Below, one piece after another: positions 10,818 to 21,345 of a stretch of DNA of 45,606 nucleotides. The DNA is taken from positions 1 through 45,606 of the forward strand of contig JAUYRZ010000095.1 in NCBI GenBank assembly GCA_030695565.1, given 5' to 3'. Each line of letters begins with the position of its first letter. Positions within the stretch are counted from its first letter, which is position 1. The position numbers and the translations under genes are program-made. Source of the stretch: Archangium sp. (GTDB taxonomy: Bacteria; Myxococcota; Myxococcia; Myxococcales; Myxococcaceae). The notes beneath the pieces were generated by a model, which had not been told where the DNA came from, made no database searches, and was given only the letters and a program-made list of their open reading frames with translations.

Positions 10818-13189
10818 GCACGCTTTCGCCTGAGCTGCTTCGCAAGATGGACGCGTACTGGCGAGCCACCAATTACCTGTCGGTCGGCCAGATCTACCTC
10901 TTCGACAACCCGCTGCTGAGGCGGCGACTGGCGCTCTCGGACATCAAGCACATGCTGCTGGGCCACTGGGGCACCACGCCCGGACAGAACTTCATCTACG
11001 TCCACCTCAACCGGGTGATCACCAAGTTCGACCTCGACATGATCTTCGTCTCCGGGCCAGGCCACGGAGGGCCGGCCGTGGTGGCCAACACGTACCTCGA
11101 GGGGAGCTACAGCGAGGTCTACCCACAGATCAGCCAGGACGAAGAAGGGATGCAGAAGCTGTTCCTCCAGTTCTCGTTCCCCGGCGGCATTCCCAGCCAC
11201 GCCTCGCCCGAGTGCCCGGGCTCGATCCACGAAGGGGGCGAGCTGGGCTACTCGCTGAGCCATTCGTTCGGCGCCGTGTTCGACAACCCAGAGCTGATCG
11301 TGGCCTGCGTCGTGGGCGACGGCGAGGCAGAGACCGGCCCGCTCGCCACGGCCTGGCACTCCAACAAGTTCCTCGACCCGGTCACCGATGGCGCGGTGCT
11401 GCCCATTTTGCATCTCAATGGCTACAAGATCGCAAGCCCAACCATCCTCGCGCGCATCAGCCGCGAGGAATTGGATCAACTGTTGCGTGGCTACGGCTGG
11501 GAGCCCGCCTACGTCGAAGGTGACGAGCCCGCGTTGATGCACGAAGCGATGGCCACGGCGCTCGACGCCGCGGTCTCGCGGATCAAGACGATCCAGCAGC
11601 AGGCGCGCGCCAGCGGGCAGGCGACCCGACCGCGCTGGCCGATGATCGTGCTCGCCTCACCCAAGGGCTGGACGGGGCCGAAGGTGATCGATGGGCGCAA
11701 GATCGAAGGCACCTTCCGCTCGCACCAGGTGCCCATCGCCGTCTCACCCACCAGCCCGCCAGATCACCTGGCGCTGCTGGAGCAGTGGCTCGAGAGCTAT
11801 CGGCCCCGCGAGCTCTTCGATGCGAAGGGCAGCCTTTTGGCCGAGCTGGCGGAGCTCGCTCCCAAAGGCCGACGCCGCATGGGCGCCAACCCGCACGCCA
11901 ACGGAGGCCTGCTGCTCCGCGAGCTGCAGATGCCCGACTTCCGCGACTACGCGGCCGCGGTGCCGTCACCCGGGGTCACCGGCATCGGCGACACCCACGT
12001 ACTCGGGCCGTTCTTGCGCGACGTGGCGAAGCTGAACCAGACGCAGCGCAACTTCCGGGTGTTCGGGCCCGACGAAACCCTCTCGAACGGCCTGGGCGCG
12101 CTGTTTCAGTTCACGTCGCGCCAGTGGGAGGCAGCGACCGTGCCCGACGATGAATTCCTCGCGCCCAGCGGCCGGGTGCTCGACTCGATGTTGAGCGAAC
12201 ATCAATGCGAAGGCTGGCTCGAGGGCTACCTGCTCACCGGGCGCCATGGGGTGTTCAATTGCTACGAGGCGTTCGTTCACATCATCGACTCGATGTTCAA
12301 CCAGCACGCGAAGTGGCTGAAGGTCACCGCGCACCTGCCCTGGCGGCGGAAGATCGCCTCGTTGAACTACCTGTTGGCTTCACATGTCTGGCGGCAGGAT
12401 CACAACGGCTTCACGCACCAGGATCCCGGCTTCATCGATCACGTGGTGAACAAGAAGGCCGGCGTGGTGCGGGTCTACCTGCCCCCCGACGCCAATTGCC
12501 TGCTCTCGGTGATGGATCACTGCCTGCGCAGCCGCCACTACGTCAACGTGGTGATCGCAGGCAAACACCCCGCCCCGCAGTGGCTGACGATGGAGGCCGC
12601 CGCCCGGCATTGCGCCGACGGGGCCGGCATCTGGCAGTGGGCCAGCACCGATCAAGGCGGCGCGCCCGACGTGGTGCTGGCCTGCTGCGGCGACGTGCCC
12701 ACGCTCGAGACGCTCGCTGCGGTCTCCATTCTGCGCGAGCACCTGCCCGAGCTGAGGCTGCGGGTGGTCAACGTCGTCGACCTGATGAAGCTTCAACCGC
12801 CCTCAGAGCACCCGCATGGCTTGAGCGATGACGCCTTCGATGCGCTCTTCACGCGCGACAAGCCGGTCATCTTCGCCTTTCACGGGTACCCGACGCTGAT
12901 CCACCGGCTGACTTACCGGCGCACCAACCACGAAAACCTCCACGTCCACGGCTACAAAGAAGAGGGCACCATCACCACGCCGTTCGACATGACCGTGCTC
13001 AACGAGCTGGATCGTTTCCATCTCGTGATCGACACCATCCGTCGCCTCCCCCAGACCGGCGACCGGGGTCGTGCGCTCGCGCGTCAACTCGAGCACAAAC
13101 TGGCCGATCACAAACAATACATCGACAGACATGGCCAGGACCTGCCGGAGATCCGGAACTGGAAATGGCCAACGAGAGAACTTGAATGA
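10814..13189 (+). CDS. xfp: phosphoketolase (xylulose-5-phosphate/fructose-6-phosphate phosphoketolase)
   Basis: 791 residues, the normal family length. N-terminal [15 protein letters not shown] and [20 protein letters not shown]; thiamine-diphosphate site SGPGHGGPA and [19 protein letters not shown]; later [17 protein letters not shown] and [12 protein letters not shown], all family signatures. It splits xylulose-5-P or fructose-6-P with phosphate to acetyl-phosphate and a shorter sugar phosphate, giving acetyl-P for ATP synthesis by an acetate kinase that is not in this window. It sits between PPK2 and a metal ATPase with 4-base overlaps on each side. Confidence 0.95.
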   Translation: MSTLSPELLRKMDAYWRATNYLSVGQIYLFDNPLLRRRLALSDIKHMLLGHWGTTPGQNFIYVHLNRVITKFDLDMIFVSGPGHGGPAVVANTYLEGSYSEVYPQISQDEEGMQKLFLQFSFPGGIPSHASPECPGSIHEGGELGYSLSHSFGAVFDNPELIVACVVGDGEAETGPLATAWHSNKFLDPVTDGAVLPILHLNGYKIASPTILARISREELDQLLRGYGWEPAYVEGDEPALMHEAMATALDAAVSRIKTIQQQARASGQATRPRWPMIVLASPKGWTGPKVIDGRKIEGTFRSHQVPIAVSPTSPPDHLALLEQWLESYRPRELFDAKGSLLAELAELAPKGRRRMGANPHANGGLLLRELQMPDFRDYAAAVPSPGVTGIGDTHVLGPFLRDVAKLNQTQRNFRVFGPDETLSNGLGALFQFTSRQWEAATVPDDEFLAPSGRVLDSMLSEHQCEGWLEGYLLTGRHGVFNCYEAFVHIIDSMFNQHAKWLKVTAHLPWRRKIASLNYLLASHVWRQDHNGFTHQDPGFIDHVVNKKAGVVRVYLPPDANCLLSVMDHCLRSRHYVNVVIAGKHPAPQWLTMEAAARHCADGAGIWQWASTDQGGAPDVVLACCGDVPTLETLAAVSILREHLPELRLRVVNVVDLMKLQPPSEHPHGLSDDAFDALFTRDKPVIFAFHGYPTLIHRLTYRRTNHENLHVHGYKEEGTITTPFDMTVLNELDRFHLVIDTIRRLPQTGDRGRALARQLEHKLADHKQYIDRHGQDLPEIRNWKWPTRELE

Positions 13190-15270
13190 AAATGAATGAA
13201 CACGAGCCTGAGCACACGGCAAAAGAGAAGACTCACGCACACGGCAGCCACGCCGACATGGCGGCCGACTTCCGGCGGCGCCTCTGGGTGTCCCTGGGCT
13301 TGACCCTCCCGATCCTGGCCCTCTCGCCGATGCTCCAGGCGCTGGTTGGGCTGCGCCAGACCATTCACTTTCCGGGCGACGTCTACGTGCTGTTCGGTCT
13401 CGCCACCGCGGTCTTCGGTTACGGCGGCTGGCCTTTCTTCAAGGGCGTGTCGAGAGAGTTCAAGGCCCGCCGTCCCGGAATGATGACGCTCATCACCGTC
13501 GCCATCGCCACGGCGTACCTCTACAGCAGCGCCGTGGTCTTCGGCCTGGCCGGCAAGATGTTCTTCTGGGAGCTCGCGTCTCTCATCGACATCATGCTGC
13601 TCGGGCATTGGATCGAGATGAGGTCGGTGATGGGGGCTTCTCGCGCCCTGGAGGCGCTCGCCAAGCTGATGCCGTCTGACGCTCACAAGCTCATGGCCGA
13701 CGGCAGCGTCCAGGACGTGCCCCTCGGGGAACTGGCGGTCGACGACAGGGTCTTGATCAAGCCGGGGGAGAAGGTGCCCGCTGACGGGGCCATCGTGGAG
13801 GGCGAGAGCTCGGTCGACGAGGCGATGCTGACCGGCGAGTCCACCCCGGTCGCCAAGAAGACCGGCGGCCAGGTCATCGGCGGGTCCATCAATGGAGAGG
13901 GTTCGCTGACCATCACGGTCAAGGGCAGCGGAAAGGACTCGTTCCTCTCCCAGGTCATCGACCTGGTGAAGCAAGCCCAGGAGAGCAAATCGAAGACGCA
14001 GGACCTCGCGAACACCGCCGCGCTGTGGCTCACCATCGTCGCCCTGAGCGGGGGGGCGCTCACCTTCGTGATCTGGTTCGTGGTGGTGGGCAGGGACTTC
14101 GCGTTCGCCATCGAACGCGCCGTCACCGTGATGGTCATCGCCTGCCCGCATGCCCTGGGCCTGGCCGTGCCGCTGGTGGTGGCCGTCTCCACGGCGCTGG
14201 CCGCGAAGAACGGCCTGCTCATTCGGAATCGAGCCGCCTTCGAAGGCGCCCGGAAGCTGAGCGCCGTCATCTTCGACAAGACCGGAACCCTGACCGAGGG
14301 CCGCTTCGGCGTCACCGACACCCTGGTCCTCGGCGAGGGCGTCACCGAAGGGGCGGTGCGCGCCTGGGCCGCTTCTGTCGATGCGAACTCTGAGCACCCC
14401 ATCGCCGTGGCCATCGCCGCTGCTTCCGAGAAGAAGCGCCCCGTCGAGGGGTTTCAGAGTCTCCCCGGGAGAGGCGCCGAAGGCAGGGTCGACGGCAAAG
14501 ACATCAAGGTCGTCAGCCCCGGCTACCTTCGCGAGCAGCAAATCGAACTCGCCGACCCGCGCATCGAGAAGCTGCAGGCAGAGGGCAAGACCGTGGTCTT
14601 CGTGCTCGTGGACGGCGAGCTGAAGGGCGCGATTGCGCTGGCCGACCTCGTTCGACCCGAGGCCCGACAAACCATCGACGCCCTCAAGGCCCTCGGCATC
14701 CGCTGCATGATGCTGACGGGCGACAATCAGGCGACCGCGAAGTGGGTCTCTGACCGGGTCGGTCTTGACGAGTACTTCGCCGAGGTCCTGCCGCAGGACA
14801 AGGCGGCGAAGGTGAAGCAGGTTCAGGCGCGAGGCGTGCTGGTCGCGATGACCGGCGACGGCGTCAACGATGCTCCAGCGCTCGCGCAGGCGGATCTGGG
14901 CATCGCCATCGGGGCCGGGTCTGACGTGGCGGTCGAGACCGCCGACGTGATCCTGGTGCGCAGCAACCCGCTGGATGTGCTCGCCATCCTCGAGCTCTCC
15001 CGCGCCACCTCTCGGAAGATGATCCAGAACCTCGTCTGGGCCACCGGCTACAACGTCGTCGCGCTCCCGATCGCGGCGGGCGCGCTCTTCCATTGGGGCG
15101 TGGTGCTCACGCCAGCGGTGGGCGCGTTGTTGATGTCGGCGAGCACAGTGATCGTCGCCCTCAACGCCCGACTGCTGCGGCTGAAGGCGCCGCCGGCCGA
15201 GGGGAAGAGCGCAGCGCCACCTCGAGCCCCCCGCCCAAACCGGCAGCCCGGAGTGGCAGTGGTGCCGTGA
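13186..15270 (+). CDS. copB: heavy-metal P-type ATPase, CopB-like (P1B-3, CPH motif)
   Basis: 694 residues. The N-terminus is a short His-rich tail ([20 protein letters not shown]) in place of a CxxC metal-binding domain. The transmembrane metal site is [16 protein letters not shown], so CPH, the P1B-3 signature associated with Cu2+/Cu+ export in CopB proteins. Phosphorylation site DKTGTLTEG, actuator loop [11 protein letters not shown] locus SEHPIA and hinge [11 protein letters not shown] are all present, so the pump looks functional. It is coupled by ATGA overlap to the phosphoketolase, an unusual position for a copper pump and similar to the mixed stress islands that carry xfp and ppk2. 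The C-terminal tail is Pro/Ala/Arg-rich. Confidence 0.9.
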   Translation: MKMNEHEPEHTAKEKTHAHGSHADMAADFRRRLWVSLGLTLPILALSPMLQALVGLRQTIHFPGDVYVLFGLATAVFGYGGWPFFKGVSREFKARRPGMMTLITVAIATAYLYSSAVVFGLAGKMFFWELASLIDIMLLGHWIEMRSVMGASRALEALAKLMPSDAHKLMADGSVQDVPLGELAVDDRVLIKPGEKVPADGAIVEGESSVDEAMLTGESTPVAKKTGGQVIGGSINGEGSLTITVKGSGKDSFLSQVIDLVKQAQESKSKTQDLANTAALWLTIVALSGGALTFVIWFVVVGRDFAFAIERAVTVMVIACPHALGLAVPLVVAVSTALAAKNGLLIRNRAAFEGARKLSAVIFDKTGTLTEGRFGVTDTLVLGEGVTEGAVRAWAASVDANSEHPIAVAIAAASEKKRPVEGFQSLPGRGAEGRVDGKDIKVVSPGYLREQQIELADPRIEKLQAEGKTVVFVLVDGELKGAIALADLVRPEARQTIDALKALGIRCMMLTGDNQATAKWVSDRVGLDEYFAEVLPQDKAAKVKQVQARGVLVAMTGDGVNDAPALAQADLGIAIGAGSDVAVETADVILVRSNPLDVLAILELSRATSRKMIQNLVWATGYNVVALPIAAGALFHWGVVLTPAVGALLMSASTVIVALNARLLRLKAPPAEGKSAAPPRAPRPNRQPGVAVVP

Positions 15271-15308
15271 TTGCAGCGCTGAATACAAACACCCACGGAG
15301 GAAGCGTC

Positions 15309-15818
15309 ATGAGCGAAGCGATGAAGCGTGGAGCGAAAGAGGGGGTGGGATTTGGACTGATCGCGGGGGCAATCTTCGTGGTGATGGAGGTCGTCGGCGC
15401 GGCGATGATGGGCCAACCGGCGTTGATGCCGATTCGTATGTTTGCGAGCACGGTGCTCGGCCAGGCGGCGCTGATGGAGAGCTCCGCTGCCGCAGTGCTC
15501 ATCGTCGGGACCATCGTGCACTTCGCGCTGTCGGGGGTGTTCGGCCTGATCTACGGCCTGATCAACGGCAGGTTCTCCACATCGACGGAGACCAGCTTCG
15601 GCCGCCAGGCCGGGCTTGGTCTGTTGTTCGGCGCGATGCTGTGGCTGGCCAACTTCCAGCTCATCGCGCGCGTCCTGTATCCGTGGTTCCTCGACGCACC
15701 CCAGTTCCTGCAGATGGCCATGCACGCGATGTTCTTCGGCCTGCCTCTGGGGCTCATGTACGCGGCGGCCGAACGTCGGGCGCATCACAGCGTTCGTCAC
15801 GTCGGGGTTGGAACGTGA
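15309..15818 (+). CDS. conserved four-helix membrane protein, unknown function
   Basis: 169 residues. ATG 15309 has GGAGGAAG six bases upstream; the frame upstream of it overlaps copB without homology. Four hydrophobic segments are visible: GFGLIAGAIFVVMEVVGAAM, then AAVLIVGTIVHFALSGVFGL, a third around LLFGAMLWLANFQLIARVLY and a fourth QMAMHAMFFGLPLGLMYAA. The C-terminus is His/Arg-rich (AERRAHHSVRHV). No family assigned. It follows copB by 38 bases on the same strand and is probably part of the same transcript. Confidence 0.7.
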   Translation: MSEAMKRGAKEGVGFGLIAGAIFVVMEVVGAAMMGQPALMPIRMFASTVLGQAALMESSAAAVLIVGTIVHFALSGVFGLIYGLINGRFSTSTETSFGRQAGLGLLFGAMLWLANFQLIARVLYPWFLDAPQFLQMAMHAMFFGLPLGLMYAAAERRAHHSVRHVGVGT

Positions 15819-15867
15819 CCTGGCTTGCTCGACGCGGTGCCGGATCGGCTGACGCGTCGAGTGCCAG

Positions 15868-18800
15868 ATGAACGTCATCGCGGCGCTCTCACCTCGAGAC
15901 TTCGACGCGGTGCTGTTCGACCTCGATGGGGTGCTGACGCGAACCGCCAGCGTGCACGCCTCGGCGTGGAAGAAGCTCTTCGACAGCTTCCTCGAGCAGC
16001 GTGCCAGGCGCGTCGGCGCGGCGTTCGTGCCCTTCGACCTCGACGTCGACTACGCCCGCTTCGTAGACGGCAAGCCCCGGCTCGACGGGGTGAGAGATTT
16101 TCTCGCCTCACGCGGGATCGAGTTGCGGCTGGGCAGGCCGGGTGACGGCCCTGAACAGGAGACCGTGCACGGGCTGGGCAGTCAGAAAGACCACTACTTC
16201 CTGGGCCACGTGGCAGCGCAGGGGGTGGAGGCCTACGAAGCGGCGATCTCCCTCGTGCGCAAGCTGCGAGCGCGGCAGATCAAAACGGCCGTGGTGTCCT
16301 CCAGTCGAAACTGCGCGCAGGTGCTGAAGGCCGCGGGCCTCACGGCGCTGTTCGACACGCGCGTGGACGGGCTCGACGTCGAGGAACTCGGCCTCGAAGG
16401 CAAGCCGGCGTGGAGCCGTCGCGCGCGGTGGTGGTGGAGGACGCCCTCTCCGGCGTCGAGGCGGGCCGGGCCGGCCAGTTCGGGCTGGTCATCGGCGTCG
16501 ATCGCCTGGCCCACGCGCAGGCGCTCCGCGAGGCCGGCGCGCACGTCGTGGTGACCGATCTCGCGCAGATCCACGTGGCGGTGGAGTCACCCTCGGCGTG
16601 GTCACTCGTGTTCGATGACTTCGACCCCGCGCAGGAGGGCATCCGCGAAGCGCTGTGCACCCTGGGGAACGGCTATTTCGCGACGCGTGGGGCCGCCCCC
16701 GGCGCGGTCGCCGACGAGGTGCACTACCCGGGAACCTACCTGGCGGGCGGCTACGACCGGCTCAGCACCGAGCTCTCCGGCCGGGTGGTCGAGAACGAAG
16801 ACCTCGTCAATTTTCCCAACTGGGTCGCGCTGCAGTTTCGGGTCGAAGGCCAGGCCTGGTTCGATGTCAGGGCCGTCAAGCGCCTCTCCTATCGCCAGGA
16901 GCTCGACCTTCGCCGCGGAGTGCTTCTGCGAAACGTGCGCTTCGAAGACGCGCAGGGCCGCCGCAGCACGCTGCAGGAGCGTCGCTTCGTCTCGATGGCC
17001 AGCCAGCACCTGGGCGCGGTGGAGCTCTCGTTGACCGCCGAGAACTGGTCTGCGGCCGTCACGGTGCGCTCGGCCCTCGACGGGCGCGTGGTCAACGCGG
17101 GCGCCAGGCTGTATCGGAAGTTCAACGGCCAGCACCTGGTCTCGCCGGTGAGCGAGCTCATCGACGGGAACACCGTGGCGCTCCGGGTGCGCACCTCGCA
17201 GTCGAACCTCGAGGTCGCGCTGGCGGCGCGAACCTGCGCGGCCATCGACGGCCAGCGCATCGACCCGCGCCGACAAGTCATCGAAGAAGCGGGCTCCATC
17301 GCCCAGGACCTCGAGGTCGCGCTCGCGCAGGGGCAGACCCTGGTGGTGGAGAAGGTGGTCGCCCTCTCTACCTCGCGCGATCAGGCGATCTCGGAGTGCG
17401 GCCTGGCGGCGCGCACGGCGATCGACCGCGCGGGCACCTTCGCCAGCCTGCTGACGGACCATGTTCACGCCTGGCAGCACCTGTGGCGCCAGTTCGAGGT
17501 GCACGTGGAACCGGCGGACCCCGGGTTCAAGGTCAACGTGCCGATGCTGCTGCGCCTGAACATGTTTCACCTGCTGCAGACCGTCTCGCCCAATTCCATC
17601 GGGCTCGACATCGGCGTGCCCGCGCGGGGATGGACGGGGAGGCGTACCAGGGCCACGTGTTCTGGGACGAGCTGTTCATCTTCCCCTTCTTCAATTACCG
17701 CATGCCCGAGATCACCCGGTCGTTGCTGATGTACCGATCGAGACGCCTGGGTGAGGCGCGGGCCGCGGCGAGCCGAGCGGGCTACCGGGGCGCGATGTTC
17801 CCCTGGCAGAGCGGCAGCGACGGGCGCGAGGAGACGCAAGCGGCCAACCTCAACCCGCGCTCGCAGCGGTGGGTAGAAGACAACTCGTACCTGCAGCGCC
17901 ACGTCGGCAGCGCCGTCGCCTACAACGTCTGGCAGTACTTTCAGGTCACCCGTGATCTCGAGTTCCTGCACTCGCACGGCGCAGAGCTGATCCTCGACAT
18001 CGCCCGCTTCTGGTCGAGCTTCGCCACGTTCGACCCCACCCGCGGGCGCTACGAAATTCGCGGGGTGGTGGGCCCCGACGAGTTTCACGACGCCTACCCG
18101 GGTTCGTCAGCGCCCGGCATCGACAACAACGCCTACACCAACCTCATGGCCGTCTGGGTGATGTGCCGGGCGCTGGAGGTGCTCGAGCTGCTCTCGAAGA
18201 TGCGCCGGGCCGAGCTCATCACCCGACTGGGCCTGACCGCCGACGAGCTGGCCCGCTGGCGTGAGCTCAGCCGCAAGATGTACATCCCCTTTCACGATCA
18301 GGGAATCATCAGCCAGTTCGAGGGCTACGAGCAGCTGCGCGAGCTGGACTGGCAGACCTATCGCGCCCGGTACGGGAACATTCAGCGGCTCGACCTCATC
18401 CTCGAGGCGGAGCACGACAGCGCCAATCACTACAAGCTCTCGAAGCAAGCGGACGTGTTGATGCTGTTCTACCTGTTCTCCGCCGAGGAGCTCGGAGGGC
18501 TCTTCGCGCGCCTGGGGTATCCGTTCGAGCGCGAGACCATTCCGCGGAACGTCGCCTACTACGCGCCGCGCGCCTCCTATGGCTCGACGCTGTGCCGGGT
18601 GGCGCACGCCTGGGTCCTGGCGCGCTCCGACCGGCCACGCGCGATGGACTTCTTCGTCGAGGCGCTGCAGAGCGACGTGGGCGACGTGCAGCAGGGCACC
18701 ACCGCAGAGGGCATCCACCTGGGGGCCATGGCGGGCACGGTGGACCTCGTGCAGCGCGTGTCGACGGGCATCGAGGTGAGCGGCGACGTGCTCAAGCTCA

Positions 18801-19003
18801 CACCGCAGCTGCCCCGCGAGATGAAGCGCCTCGACATGCGCATCCGCTACCGGGGTCATGCGCTCGATCTGCGGCTCACCCGCGACACGCTCACAGTCTC
18901 CGGGGCCGAGGGCACGGCGCCGGCGTTCACCCTGAGCGTCGATGGGGAGGTCAGCCAGTTCGACTGCGGCAGCACCCGCGTCTTTCACCTCAAAGCCGAG
19001 TGA
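15868..19003 (+). pseudogene. HAD phosphatase (beta-phosphoglucomutase-like) fused to GH65 phosphorylase, broken by two frame disruptions
   Basis: Three pieces in three frames make one bifunctional protein of about 1,050 residues. Piece 1 (15868 to about 16409) has HAD motif I (FDAVLFDLDGVLTR) and motif II (AVVSSSRN) and reaches GLEGKP. Piece 2 (about 16410-17639) resumes with HAD motif IV ([16 protein letters not shown]) and enters GH65 ([15 protein letters not shown]). Piece 3 (about 17630-19003) carries GHVFWDELF, the catalytic acid in VVGPDEFHDAYPG and the phosphate-site segment TTAEGIHLGAMAGT. Between pieces 1 and 2 about 12 residues (the PDxF region after GKP) are missing with a shift of 3n+1 bases; between 2 and 3 one G is missing from the GGGG at 17636-17639. 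GH65 plus beta-PGM would turn a disaccharide and phosphate into glucose-6-P. A true pseudogene is favoured; the second lesion alone could be an assembly error. Confidence 0.8.
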
Positions 19004-19009
19004 CCCACG

Positions 19010-19858
19010 TCAGGGCACCCGACGGGGGCGAGCCCCGGGCAGCGCAGCGGTCACCTCGCCGCCGACGATGAAGGCGATGGCCGACAGCCAGCTCCACAGC
19101 AGCAGCACCACGGCGCCGGTCAGAGAGCCGTAGGTGGCGCCGAAGTCGGCAAAGTGCTCGGCGTAGAGTGAGAACAGGCGGCTGCTGGCCAGGAAGAGCG
19201 CGGTGGCGACGACCGCCCCCCACGCGGTCGAGCCGGCCCGGGGACGCGTATCGGGCAGCACCCGGTAGGCGAGCGCGGCCAGCGCCCCCAGGCTCGCGAT
19301 GGCGACCGGCCAGCGGATGACGCCCCAGACGGCTGCCTCCGCGCCCACCTCGAAGCCCAGCGCGGCGCCGAGGCGCTCCACCAGGCCCGCCCCCACCAGG
19401 GACGCCACCACCGACGCCAACAGGAGCAGGGCGCCGACGACCGTGAAGCCGACGGCGATCAGCTGCCGGCGAAGGAATGAGCGCCCCTCCTTCAGCCCAT
19501 GGGCCGAGTTGAGCGCGGTGCGCAGCGCGTTGGCCGCGCGCGAGGCGCTCCACAGCGCGGTGACCAAACCCACGGTGAACAGCGTCGCGCTGCGGCTGTC
19601 GACGACGTCGTGCACCACCTGGGAGACCTGCTGGAAGGCCTGGCCCGGTATGAAGGCTTCGGCCCGGCTGAGCAGCCGCTCGACGGCGCTCGCGCTCGGC
19701 ACGAAGGCGGCCAGCGAGGTGAGCACCACCAGAAAAGGCGCCAGGGCCAGCACCGCATAGAAGGCCAGCTGCGCTGCTTCATCGAGCACCGGCCCCACGC
19801 CGATGCGCTTGCCAACGCGCATCAGCAGGGCGCGCACACCGACCTGCGGCGGGCTCAT
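19010..19858 (-). CDS. YihY/BrkB-family inner-membrane protein
   Basis: 282 residues from ATG 19858, chosen for the upstream AGAGGA; ATG 19897 is the alternative. The family core is clear: DEAAQLAFYAVLALAPFLVV (helix 1), LFTVGLVTALWSASRAANAL, LNSAHGLKEGRSFLRRQLIA, GSTAWGAVVATALFLASSRL, and the last helices GSLTGAVVLLLWSWLSAIAF then GGEVTAAL. Six helices are expected. The family was once called ribonuclease BN by mistake; its function is unknown. It is convergent with the broken HAD-GH65 gene, 6 bases away. Confidence 0.85.
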   Translation of the reverse strand: MSPPQVGVRALLMRVGKRIGVGPVLDEAAQLAFYAVLALAPFLVVLTSLAAFVPSASAVERLLSRAEAFIPGQAFQQVSQVVHDVVDSRSATLFTVGLVTALWSASRAANALRTALNSAHGLKEGRSFLRRQLIAVGFTVVGALLLLASVVASLVGAGLVERLGAALGFEVGAEAAVWGVIRWPVAIASLGALAALAYRVLPDTRPRAGSTAWGAVVATALFLASSRLFSLYAEHFADFGATYGSLTGAVVLLLWSWLSAIAFIVGGEVTAALPGARPRRVP

Positions 19859-19997
19859 CAAGTTCGGATCCTCTTTCAAGTGTGACTCGGCCTCCATGGC
19901 GCCAGCGGGACCATCACTTGCAGTTGAAACGCTCGTTGCGAACCGAACCGCCCGAGCTGTCGACGAAGGCGGCTTGCTTGACACAAAGGAGCCTCAC

Positions 19998-20429
19998 ATG
20001 TGGCGAGAACGAGTCGGAGTTCTAATGGGCGTGGTGACGATCGCCGGAGCAACGAGCTGCGCTTCGGTCAGCCACGCGCCGTTGCGGTCGAATGGGGGGA
20101 TCCCTGCGGCGCAAGGAGAGGTGGACGTGCGCGCATCGAAGTCTGAAAACAAGAACACGCTGGTCGAGGTGCGCGTGCGGCACCTGGCCCTGCCGGAGCG
20201 GGTGAGCCCGGGAGCGAGCACCTACGTGGTCTGGGTAAGACCGGCGGGCGAGTCGGGGGTGCAGAACCTCGGTGCGCTGCAGGTCACCCCGGACCTGAAC
20301 GGTCGGCTCAGCGCGGTGACGCCGTTTCGCCACTTCGAGCTCTTCATCACCGCCGAGCCCAGCCCCCAGGTCATGCAGCCCAGCGGAGCGGAGCTGCTGT
20401 CTGCCCGGCTGAAGCGAAAGGGAGGGTGA
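19998..20429 (+). CDS. putative lipoprotein, 143 aa, unknown function
   Basis: ATG 19998 has AAAGGAG six bases upstream. The N-terminus is a signal peptide (MWRERVGVLMGVVTIAGATSCAS) ending in a plausible but non-ideal lipobox (ATSC). The mature part is a small beta-rich domain with VRHLALPERVSPGASTYVVW and a LNGRLSAVTPF..FELFITAE pattern that I recognise only as a recurring hypothetical-protein motif. It is followed by DoxX after 4 bases and the two are likely co-transcribed. Divergent from YihY, sharing a 139-bp gap. Confidence 0.65.
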   Translation: MWRERVGVLMGVVTIAGATSCASVSHAPLRSNGGIPAAQGEVDVRASKSENKNTLVEVRVRHLALPERVSPGASTYVVWVRPAGESGVQNLGALQVTPDLNGRLSAVTPFRHFELFITAEPSPQVMQPSGAELLSARLKRKGG

Positions 20430-20433
20430 CGCC

Positions 20434-20871
20434 GTGAGCTGGCTGATGCTGCTGGGACGTCTTCTATTTGGCGGCTACTTCGTCCTCGCTGGCCTCGATC
20501 ACTTCACGCGGGGAGCTCGGTTCTCGAGCCTCGTCACCGCGGGCGGCGTGCCGGTCTCGTCGGCGCTGGTGATGATCGCGGGCGCCCTCCTGGTGCTCGG
20601 CGGAGTGAGCCTGGTGCTGGGCCTGGCGCCACGGATCGGGCTCGCGCTGCTGCTGCTGTACCTGGTGCCTGCGGCGTTCACCTTGAGCGCGTTCTGGGCA
20701 GCGCCCGAGGCGGCCCGGCTCGCGATGAGCGGCCAATTCGGCCTGTCCGTGTGCTTGATCGGCGCGTGCTTCGCCCTGCTCGCCGTGTCCGTCCCCTGGG
20801 CCTTCTCGGTGGACGAGCTGCTGCGTCGGCGATGGCCCAGTTGGCCGCAGATGCACCACCCGACCGCCTGA
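20434..20871 (+). CDS. DoxX-family membrane protein
   Basis: 145 residues from GTG 20434, with GGAGGG seven bases upstream. Four helices: LMLLGRLLFGGYFVLAGLDH (including the family GR..FG..F...G..H pattern), then VMIAGALLVLGGVSLVLGLA, IGLALLLLYLVPAAFTLSAF and SVCLIGACFALLAVSVPW. DoxX proteins (PF07681) are small membrane proteins linked to thiol and sulfur redox in some bacteria; the role here is unknown. Coupled to the lipoprotein upstream. Confidence 0.85.
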   Translation: MSWLMLLGRLLFGGYFVLAGLDHFTRGARFSSLVTAGGVPVSSALVMIAGALLVLGGVSLVLGLAPRIGLALLLLYLVPAAFTLSAFWAAPEAARLAMSGQFGLSVCLIGACFALLAVSVPWAFSVDELLRRRWPSWPQMHHPTA

Positions 20872-20939
20872 GGTGACTCACAACGCCCCGAGGGCGGGCG
20901 AACTCGAGCAGGATCTCCCGAAAAATCGCCCTTGCCACC

Positions 20940-21281
20940 ATGGGGCCGCTCGCTCATCGTGTTGGCCTGTTTTCGCGAGCCGACCGAAGAGAGTTGGCGG
21001 TACTTGGGCTGGCGGTCCTCGCCTGGGGCCTGCTCGTCGCGCCGCTCGCCCACGCTTCGACGCACGGACGCACGGGCCATCGACACGAGCACAGCGCTCC
21101 TGCGTCATCTGAGCAGCACGGCGCGGGGAGCCTCGAGCATCTCCTCGTCGTTGCGTGCGCTGCCCCGGCTGCCCCAGACCTGACTCGCGTCAGTACGGTG
21201 GTGAGGTTGGCCGAGGTGGCGCTGCCCTCCTCGCCCGTCATCGAGTCGTGGAACTCCGTCGAGAATCCTCAAGGGCCGTAG
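20940..21281 (+). CDS. small exported or membrane-anchored His-rich protein
   Basis: 113 residues. A hydrophobic segment (LAVLGLAVLAWGLLVAPLAHA) after a short basic N-terminus could be a signal peptide cut after AHA. It is followed by a His-rich stretch (HGRTGHRHEHSAP, then EQHGAGSLEH) and a Pro-rich tail. Short His-rich proteins of this kind are common just upstream of TonB-dependent receptors in metal loci; here the receptor starts 64 bases later. Metal binding is inference from composition. The start codon lacks a good Shine-Dalgarno site and a later start is possible. Confidence 0.55.
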   Translation: MGPLAHRVGLFSRADRRELAVLGLAVLAWGLLVAPLAHASTHGRTGHRHEHSAPASSEQHGAGSLEHLLVVACAAPAAPDLTRVSTVVRLAEVALPSSPVIESWNSVENPQGP

Positions 21282-21345
21282 TGGGCCTGTCGTGACCTCC
21301 TGGTTCGACACCCCACTTTCCCTTGAAAATTTCTCGGAGTTTCTG

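Noticed and set aside
13108-15288. 726-residue open frame on the minus strand
   Set aside because: Exact shadow of copB; composition (runs of His, Asp, Gly, Arg) is that of antisense of GC-rich coding DNA and it has no motifs.
16655-17629. Upstream part of the long plus-strand open frame that ends at 19003
   Set aside because: Before 17630 this frame is noise; the homologous GH65 sequence is in the frame that starts at 16410. Only 17630-19003 is real.
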